A program made the translations under genes and the position numbers. Shown piece after piece: positions 6,801-10,836 of a stretch of 13,586 nt of DNA (positions within the stretch are counted from its first letter, which is position 1; the number at the start of each line of letters is the position of its first letter). Location of the stretch: the NCBI GenBank assembly GCA_934102255.1, contig CAKOSN010000042.1:1-13586 (forward strand). The letters run 5' to 3'. Origin of the DNA: an uncultured Bacilli bacterium (GTDB taxonomy: Bacteria > Bacillota_I > Bacilli_A > RF39 > UBA660). Below the pieces are notes generated by a model. That model saw nothing but the letters and a program-made list of their open reading frames with translations, ran no database searches and was not told the origin of the DNA.

Positions 6801-6928
6801 AGGTATATGCTACTGGTAATAATAGTTTAGGTGTGTTGGGAAGATGGATAGGAGTTAGTAGAGGTGATTCTAATTCAAGATATCGTACAGCTTTTGAGTG
6901 GGTAGAATGTCCAGAGTTGGAAATATAA
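3848..6928 (+). CDS. RCC1-repeat surface protein with prepilin-like N-terminus (copy A)
   Basis: A 1026-residue protein. A basic leader ends in Gly26, followed by the hydrophobic helix ITLIALVITIIIMVILAGV and LNATIGENGI. A membrane-proximal domain (about 50-260) includes YLIDASTGIIY near 172, a motif also seen in the LRR protein. From about 262 to 1000 there are roughly a dozen RCC1-type repeats, recognisable from units such as VWAWGSNSHNKMG, LYASGSNIYGELGIG and VYATGNNSLGVLG. These are expected to build beta-propellers and a protein- or glycan-binding surface. The C-terminal tail ends VECPELEI, shared with the next gene. The start is well set: AGGAGG (3835-3840) is 7 bases before the ATG. 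Residues 122-261 are encoded by DNA identical to the next gene. Of the four surface genes, only this one currently has a promoter facing it. Ligand unknown; extracellular adhesion or signalling is inferred. Confidence 0.88.
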   Translation: MDKRKWKIKDKKISKQSQYKFNNQHGITLIALVITIIIMVILAGVSLNATIGENGIISKAQYSIFFSEMTDVEEALKTWQTSKILDDEDYSKRAPTNGLCTPEELQQTKRLMGEVGYYRVWNISASKPTLDLTESSESFDNKYESEFIYYPAGVQDLYYLNNEKLGINKKKKYLIDASTGIIYSVKGANLKGIQCYSLAMAKTVMEDYTDMPSFAELEISTGKNAGNVSNKYKVDENGNYILDGDGNKVENPDYNPYGFEILADYSNDNVYKLYNNGDLYAKGKKGILLNSSVEELNNIDENKWQSTTIPSDIPGASSNEINITIGYGMVFVIDSNRDVWAWGSNSHNKMGLSEEEKIEFSPLVHRKLNINGEKAKKVIDTNWATFIITESNKLYASGSNIYGELGIGRTCTQTEKFELIDFPESVSNIKEIYNQAGDNVSGDGFAIILTTTGNLYFSGRYSRANQVVFKDTTIDLSKLDNGLILSWKELNTNTMFPELDFTKVHGTGSSARWHSSHWLFYADNICYEMLWNGSVKKIENWGDCTKVEVFTGYNSVTPILTKVYKGDTVEWWYYGIDYYAGLFTDDTKDEWNNVTEVMSNVENSTNSKIEDIWFDRYEIAVKLANGDCYGYGRVSALGLGTTGRTYSWSKIEEISNLGDCKFPTPTLPFIVVKDNQLYGVNCVNLIRKESVLQSSWKLIAKDVKYFNPQTNWTTFGVVKNDGALYVRGKDSSYLGLNKVGENISSLTKVTGEGATTEVKNSLATGVKSYNFTETYMYILTNDGNLLVSTYEDNVSSASKGYSGLGAENHPELVSLATNVEQFACRGSYHIYRLTSNDIYWWGNGSGGDNMPVSKIPIKLGDLWKNAGKWYKAVVGSNVWLATENGLITSGIDRNDGYTNGSGKDISGGAFLDTPEKIVNVCSNGAYITLSENGNLYVAGKSNCSGDGQGKYGTVNTILHKVECESKIETIVGGNGFAIGITADGKVYATGNNSLGVLGRWIGVSRGDSNSRYRTAFEWVECPELEI
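4213..4629 (+). repeat. 417-bp direct repeat, copy 1
   Basis: By eye this block is base-for-base identical to 7646-8062, including third codon positions. It covers the membrane-proximal domain of both RCC1 proteins. Divergence begins abruptly at the RCC1 region. This indicates recent duplication or gene conversion. Confidence 0.85.
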
Positions 6929-6942
6929 ATAAGAATAAAAGA

Positions 6943-6974
6943 GCACTTTAAGTATCATACTTAAAGTGCTTTTA
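6943..6974 (+). terminator. Terminator of RCC1 gene A, containing IRL2
   Basis: A 13-bp stem (GCACTTTAAGTAT with ATACTTAAAGTGC, one central base) is followed by TTTT, 14 bases after the stop codon. The left switch repeat (core 6946-6966) lies entirely inside this stem. One element therefore seems to serve as both gene terminator and recombination site. On the minus strand TCTTTTATT follows the stem, so it may terminate both ways. Confidence 0.78.
6946..6966 (+). repeat. Left inverted repeat, switch 2 (IRL2)
   Basis: Arms CTTTAAG and CTTAAAG around the spacer TATCATA. The spacer differs from those at the other switches but is the reverse complement of that in the right repeat (TATGATA). Confidence 0.85.
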
Positions 6975-6986
6975 ATATTTATAAAA

Positions 6987-7015
6987 ATTCTATCATTATT
7001 AAGTTTTGAAGTCAA
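6987..7015 (-). promoter_or_regulatory. Sigma-A promoter inside switch 2, facing left
   Basis: On the minus strand: TTGACT (7010-7015), 17-bp spacer, TAGAAT (6987-6992) with TG at the extended -10 position. It lies 20 bp from the left repeat core, and points antisense to the end of RCC1 gene A. Confidence 0.84.
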
Positions 7016-7059
7016 CCGTTATAAAAATAAATTTGAAAATAATTTCCAAAAACGAAATG

Positions 7060-7107
7060 AAAAAGACATCGAATGTATAGTAAAATATACTATTTGGTGT
7101 CTTTTTT
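7060..7107. terminator. Internal terminator of switch 2
   Basis: AAAAAGACA (7060-7068) pairs with TGTCTTTTT (7098-7106), with an inner GTATA/TATAC helix. A T-run follows on the + strand and an A-run precedes it, so it can act in both directions. It sits 7 bp before the right repeat and in the OFF state would block read-through from gene A into gene B. Confidence 0.8.
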
Positions 7108-7114
7108 AATATAT

Positions 7115-7135
7115 CTTTAATTATGATACTTAAAG
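7115..7135 (-). repeat. Right inverted repeat, switch 2 (IRR2)
   Basis: CTTTAAT and CTTAAAG around TATGATA. The left arm has T instead of G at its seventh base, the only mismatch with the left repeat. It is directly followed by AAATCCGTAAAAA, the 5' UTR module. Confidence 0.83.
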
Positions 7136-7136
7136 A

Positions 7137-7259
7137 AATCCGTAAAAATAAAATAGAAGTTTTGAAATGGTTTTCTTTCAAATAAAAACAAAGTCATTAG
7201 ACATTTGTTTTTTATGGATTGAAGAGAAAAGCTTTTTATTGAATAAAAAGCTTTTTCTC
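7137..7259 (+). ncRNA. Structured 5' UTR element, locus 2
   Basis: AATCCGTAAAAA (7137-7148) pairs with TTTTTATGGATT (7209-7220), with one G-U at the base that is A-U at locus 1. Enclosed are P2 (TTTGAAA 7161-7167 with TTTCAAA 7176-7182, loop TGGTTTTC) and P3 (AAACAAA 7186-7192 with TTTGTTT 7204-7210, inner GTC/GAC, loop ATTA). P4 follows (GAGAAAAGCTTTTTA at 7224 with its complement ending at 7259, one bulged T). It would form only in transcripts entering from the inverted promoter. Function unknown; a ligand-binding or protein-binding leader is possible. Confidence 0.62.
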
Positions 7260-7289
7260 AATTTAAAAGTCTGAGGAGGAAAATCATTG

Positions 7290-10200
7290 ATGAACAAAAG
7301 AAAATACGAAATAATGTTAAAACAAAAGCAATATAGGAATGTGAGAAATAAAAATGGAATTACACTAATAGCTCTTGTAATAACCATTATTATAATGGTT
7401 ATTCTTGCAGGTGTAAGCTTAAATGCAACAATTGGAGAAAATGGAATTATTTCAAAAGCACAGTACAGTACATTTTTAAGTGAAATGACAGATGTAGAAG
7501 AAGCATTAAAAACATGGCAAACAAGTAGAGCTTTAAATGATGATGATTATGATAAAAAAGCACCAACAAGTGGATTGTGTACTCCAGAAGAATTACAACA
7601 AACAAAAGGACTAATGGGAGAAGTTGGATATTATAGAGTATGGAGCATAAGTGCTTCAAAGCCAACATTAGATTTAACAGAGTCAAGTGAATCATTTGAT
7701 AATAAATATGAAAGTGAGTTTATATATTATCCAGCAGGTGTGCAAGATTTGTACTATTTGAATAATGAAAAATTAGGAATAAATAAAAAGAAGAAATATC
7801 TAATAGATGCATCAACAGGAATAATATATTCAGTAAAAGGTGCAAACTTGAAGGGCATACAATGTTATAGTTTAGCAATGGCTAAAACTGTAATGGAAGA
7901 TTATACAGATATGCCAAGTTTTGCAGAGTTAGAAATTAGTACTGGAAAAAATGCTGGGAATGTGTCTAATAAATATAAAGTAGATGAGAATGGTAATTAT
8001 ATATTAGATGGAGATGGCAATAAGGTAGAGAATCCAGATTATAACCCATATGGATTTGAAATAATAGCAGACTCTTTAAATGATAACATTTATAAGTTAT
8101 ATAATAATGGAGATTTATATGCTAAAGGTGTAAAGGGAAATTTGGTGAATACATCAGAATCAATAATGGAAGATGTAAATCCGTATTTGTGGAGAGAATT
8201 AAATGTACCATCAGAAATAGGAAAGTATAAAAAAATAATACCAGGAAGTAATTGCGTATATGTTATAGATAATAATGATGAACTATGGGCTTGGGGAAGT
8301 AATTATAGTAATAAATTTGGCTTAACACATGACCAACAGATTGAATTCACAGGAAGGGATGCTATTAAGTTAAATATTGATGGAAAAAAAGTAAATAAAA
8401 TATTTACAACACCAAATTCAACTTATGTTGTAACACAAGATAATATGTTATATGCTTCTGGATATAATTTGTATGGAAACTTAGGAGTTGGAAATAGAGA
8501 ATCATCATCTGGTTTTAGAAAGTGCATTGGAATTTCTGATCCTAGTAAACTTGTTTCAATAGAATCAATTTCAAATGTATCTGTAGCTAATTTATATGTC
8601 TGTATAGATGATGAAAATACAAATAATTATCAGATTTTTTATTCTGGTTCAAATGATAGAAATCAATTTGGAGGTGTAAGAAATCAAGAGATTTTTACAG
8701 AAATAACACGTGTATTTGATGGAAATATAGGAGCTGATTTAGATCAAGATATAAAACAAATCAAATTTATAGGCGGTGCAATTTCAATATTAACAAAAGA
8801 TGGAAGATTAATTGCTACGGCAAGTGCTAGATCTTATATGTCAGGTATTAATATACCAGCTGGTTATTATGCTGAATATTCAGCTTCAACATTTGGAAAG
8901 AATACGCCAATAAAAATTAATAGAATAATTGGCGGATGCGATTATCATATAACGATTTTCGAAATTATAAATTCTGATAATACAATAGAATACTATATAT
9001 ATAGTATAGATAATAATTATTTAGGTTATGATGAATCAGGAAAGGAAATGATGTATAATTTTACTAATAATATACCAGTAGAATTAAAGCAAGAAGGAAT
9101 AAAAGATTTTTATATATGTACTGGAAACTTGTATATTGTTTCAAACTCTGGAAAAGTTTGGGCAACGGGTGATTATACAGGATTAGGAACAGATAATATT
9201 TATACATCAAATCCAGTTGGTTTTATTTGTTTACAAGATGTGACTAAAACTTTAACATATTCTTTACCAGAAATAAAAAATGTTTGTGAATATGATAATT
9301 ATGGAACTGTTTATCCAAGTTATCAAATATTTTTTGAAGGAAAAGATGGAAAAATATATGTTACTGGAGATAGTAGTATAATGTTTGGAAATAATATATT
9401 AGTTAAAAGCTGGATAAAAATAGCATCAAATGTGAAAAAGATTAATGCTACAACATGTGAAAAATCTTTAGCATATATAGATTATAATAATGATGCATGG
9501 ATTGTAACAGGAAAAACAACATTTTTTGGTATAACGAATAATAATTTAGCGGATATTCCTCAATTTACAAAATTAATAGATGTAGTTGATGACCAAAACA
9601 TCAATGACTTTAAGAATAATATAAAAGATATACAAATAAGAAGTGGAGCTTCTTATATTTTGACTTTAGATAATAAATTATATGTTTCTGGTATAACTAA
9701 AACACCAACTTGGGTGGGAAATTATAATATAGGGATAAAGTATAAAGATGAAAGTGGAAATATTACAGAGATAACTGGTAAATATATTAAAATTTTAGAC
9801 AATGTCACTATGTTTTGTTCGCATAATTTAGCAGATTTTGCAGTAGTAAGAGATGGCGGGTATAAGTTATATGTGTGGGGAAGGAATGATGGATGTGTAA
9901 TGGGACAATATGATTCAGAAATACCAATAGAAGTTACAGATTTAGAATTTGATCCTTCTCATATTGTAAAAATATATGCAGGACAAAGAGTATCATATGT
10001 TATTACAGATGATGGAAGTGTATATACAAGTGGATATAATTCAACAAATGGATACGGAGTAAATGGTAGTGGTAGTATGGCATATAAACTTTTTAATAAA
10101 ATCAATTCAGAATATTTTAATAATGAAAAGGTTATAGATATTGCTTTTTCAGATTATTCAATTGCTTCAACAATTGCCTTGACAGAAAATGGAAATTTAT

Positions 10201-10472
10201 ATGGTTGGGGAATCAAATCAACTTTAGGCATAGGAACAGAAGATACTGATTATATCATGACTCCAAAGAAAATAAGTTCAATTTCTAATGTCTCATCAAT
10301 TACAGGTGGAAATGGATTTTATGTTTGTATAAAGAAAGATGGTTCTGTTTATGGAACAGGCTCAAATCAATACGGAATTTTAGGACGTTGGATAGGGGTA
10401 GACAGAAAAACACCAAACAGTAGATATAAAACAGCATTAGATTGGGTAGAATGTCCAGAACTGGAAATATAA
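7290..10472 (+). CDS. RCC1-repeat surface protein with prepilin-like N-terminus (copy B)
   Basis: A 1060-residue paralogue of the gene at 3848. The leader ends in Gly23, followed by ITLIALVITIIIMVILAGV and LNATIGENGI. The membrane-proximal domain (to about 257) is nearly identical to copy A. The RCC1-like repeats (about 260-1030), such as LWAWGSNYSNKFG, LYASGYNLYGNLGVG and VYGTGSNQYGILG, have diverged strongly in sequence and spacing. The C-terminus returns to the shared tail ending VECPELEI. I choose ATG at 7290 over the in-frame TTG at 7287: it aligns with the MDKRK start of the other genes, and its 10-base spacing from GAGGAGG (7273-7279) matches that of the LRR gene. The only promoter recognised for it is in invertible segment 2, facing away, with a terminator in between, so it should be silent in this assembly. 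Binding partner unknown. Confidence 0.87.
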   Translation: MNKRKYEIMLKQKQYRNVRNKNGITLIALVITIIIMVILAGVSLNATIGENGIISKAQYSTFLSEMTDVEEALKTWQTSRALNDDDYDKKAPTSGLCTPEELQQTKGLMGEVGYYRVWSISASKPTLDLTESSESFDNKYESEFIYYPAGVQDLYYLNNEKLGINKKKKYLIDASTGIIYSVKGANLKGIQCYSLAMAKTVMEDYTDMPSFAELEISTGKNAGNVSNKYKVDENGNYILDGDGNKVENPDYNPYGFEIIADSLNDNIYKLYNNGDLYAKGVKGNLVNTSESIMEDVNPYLWRELNVPSEIGKYKKIIPGSNCVYVIDNNDELWAWGSNYSNKFGLTHDQQIEFTGRDAIKLNIDGKKVNKIFTTPNSTYVVTQDNMLYASGYNLYGNLGVGNRESSSGFRKCIGISDPSKLVSIESISNVSVANLYVCIDDENTNNYQIFYSGSNDRNQFGGVRNQEIFTEITRVFDGNIGADLDQDIKQIKFIGGAISILTKDGRLIATASARSYMSGINIPAGYYAEYSASTFGKNTPIKINRIIGGCDYHITIFEIINSDNTIEYYIYSIDNNYLGYDESGKEMMYNFTNNIPVELKQEGIKDFYICTGNLYIVSNSGKVWATGDYTGLGTDNIYTSNPVGFICLQDVTKTLTYSLPEIKNVCEYDNYGTVYPSYQIFFEGKDGKIYVTGDSSIMFGNNILVKSWIKIASNVKKINATTCEKSLAYIDYNNDAWIVTGKTTFFGITNNNLADIPQFTKLIDVVDDQNINDFKNNIKDIQIRSGASYILTLDNKLYVSGITKTPTWVGNYNIGIKYKDESGNITEITGKYIKILDNVTMFCSHNLADFAVVRDGGYKLYVWGRNDGCVMGQYDSEIPIEVTDLEFDPSHIVKIYAGQRVSYVITDDGSVYTSGYNSTNGYGVNGSGSMAYKLFNKINSEYFNNEKVIDIAFSDYSIASTIALTENGNLYGWGIKSTLGIGTEDTDYIMTPKKISSISNVSSITGGNGFYVCIKKDGSVYGTGSNQYGILGRWIGVDRKTPNSRYKTALDWVECPELEI
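7646..8062 (+). repeat. 417-bp direct repeat, copy 2
   Basis: Identical by eye to 4213-4629, with mismatches immediately outside at both ends (7645 and 8063). It encodes about residues 119-257 of RCC1 protein B. Confidence 0.85.
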
Positions 10473-10481
10473 AGTCAATAA

Positions 10482-10511
10482 GACCTTTAAGTTTTGTACT
10501 TAAAGGTCTTT
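10482..10511 (+). terminator. Terminator of RCC1 gene B, containing IRL3
   Basis: GAC extends the repeat arms to a 10-bp stem (GACCTTTAAG with CTTAAAGGTC) nine bases after the stop codon, followed by only three T. As at switch 2, the left recombination repeat lies within the gene's terminator-like hairpin. The short T-run makes this the weaker of the two. Confidence 0.6.
10485..10505 (+). repeat. Left inverted repeat, switch 3 (IRL3)
   Basis: Arms CTTTAAG and CTTAAAG around the spacer TTTTGTA. The exact reverse complement lies at 10654-10674. Confidence 0.87.
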
Positions 10512-10524
10512 AACATTTAAAGAA

Positions 10525-10553
10525 ATTCTATCATTTGTAGTAATAGAAGTCAA
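10525..10553 (-). promoter_or_regulatory. Sigma-A promoter inside switch 3, facing left
   Basis: On the minus strand: TTGACT (10548-10553), 17-bp spacer, TAGAAT (10525-10530) with TG at the extended -10 position, 19 bp from the left repeat core. Confidence 0.84.
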
Positions 10554-10600
10554 TAATTTAAAAAATATTTTTAATTAATTAAACATAATTACATATTGCT

Positions 10601-10647
10601 AAAAGACGCAAAAGTATTTAATTTATACTGTTTTGCGTCTTTTTTTT
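10601..10647. terminator. Internal terminator of switch 3
   Basis: AAAAGACGCAAAA (10601-10613) pairs perfectly with TTTTGCGTCTTTT (10631-10643), with an inner GTAT/ATAC helix, followed by further T. It sits 6 bp before the right repeat. It is equivalent to 7060-7107 but differs in sequence, so the function rather than the sequence is conserved. Confidence 0.87.
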
Positions 10648-10653
10648 GTTTAT

Positions 10654-10674
10654 CTTTAAGTACAAAACTTAAAG
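10654..10674 (-). repeat. Right inverted repeat, switch 3 (IRR3)
   Basis: Arms CTTTAAG and CTTAAAG around TACAAAA, a 21/21 reverse-complement match to 10485-10505. It is followed by AAATCCGTAAAAA as at locus 2. Confidence 0.87.
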
Positions 10675-10675
10675 A

Positions 10676-10807
10676 AATCCGTAAAAACAGAATAGAAGTT
10701 TTGAAATGGTTTTCTTTCAAATAAAAGCAAAGTCATTAGACCTTTGTTTTTTATGGATTGAAGAGAAAAATATCTTATGAACTAGAATAAAATTAGATAT
10801 TTTTCTC
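10676..10807 (+). ncRNA. Structured 5' UTR element, locus 3
   Basis: AATCCGTAAAAA (10676-10687) pairs with TTTTTATGGATT (10748-10759). P2 is TTTGAAA (10700-10706) with TTTCAAA (10715-10721), loop TGGTTTTC. P3 is AAGCAAA (10725-10731) with TTTGTTT (10743-10749), where A-U of locus 2 becomes G-U. P4 is a perfect 13-bp helix (10763-10775 with 10795-10807) whose sequence differs from P4 at locus 2 while pairing is kept. AGGAGG follows at 10821-10826. Confidence 0.62.
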
Positions 10808-10836
10808 TGCATTAAAATATAGGAGGAAAATCATAT

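Larger units (their letters stand above)
6946..7135. mobile_element. Invertible promoter segment 2 (OFF orientation)
   Basis: This 190-bp segment lies between RCC1 genes A and B. Its 21-bp inverted repeat cores are 6946-6966 and 7115-7135, matching at 20 of 21 positions as reverse complements. It holds a minus-strand promoter (6987-7015) and, on the other side, a strong internal terminator (7060-7107). As drawn, the promoter fires towards the 3' end of gene A and the terminator shields gene B. Inversion would bring the promoter to 20 bp before the right repeat, reading into gene B, and put the terminator behind gene A. Inversion is inferred from architecture and from the parallel with the other loci. 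Confidence 0.83.
10485..10674. mobile_element. Invertible promoter segment 3 (OFF orientation)
   Basis: A 190-bp segment with perfect 21-bp inverted repeat cores (10485-10505 and 10654-10674), a minus-strand promoter (10525-10553) and an internal terminator (10601-10647). It is the same length and layout as segment 2, but its repeat spacer and terminator sequence are different. In this orientation the promoter reads towards the end of RCC1 gene B and the LRR gene downstream is shielded. Inversion would aim the promoter at the LRR gene with 19 bp between -10 and repeat. Inversion is inferred; all elements are read directly. Confidence 0.85.

Noticed and set aside
7224..7259. P4 hairpin as an intrinsic terminator
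   Set aside because: It is followed by CAATTTAAAAG rather than a T-run, and the ribosome binding site comes next. The same holds at the other loci.
7287..7289. TTG start for RCC1 protein B, and GTG at 525 for the glycine-rich protein
   Set aside because: The ATG codons at 7290 and 531 align with the starts of the paralogues and have better or matching spacing from the ribosome binding sites.
65..10674. The repeated hairpins as a CRISPR array or insertion-sequence ends
   Set aside because: They occur in inverted pairs about 130-150 bp apart, separated by kilobases of genes. There are no regular spacers, no transposase and no target-site duplications.
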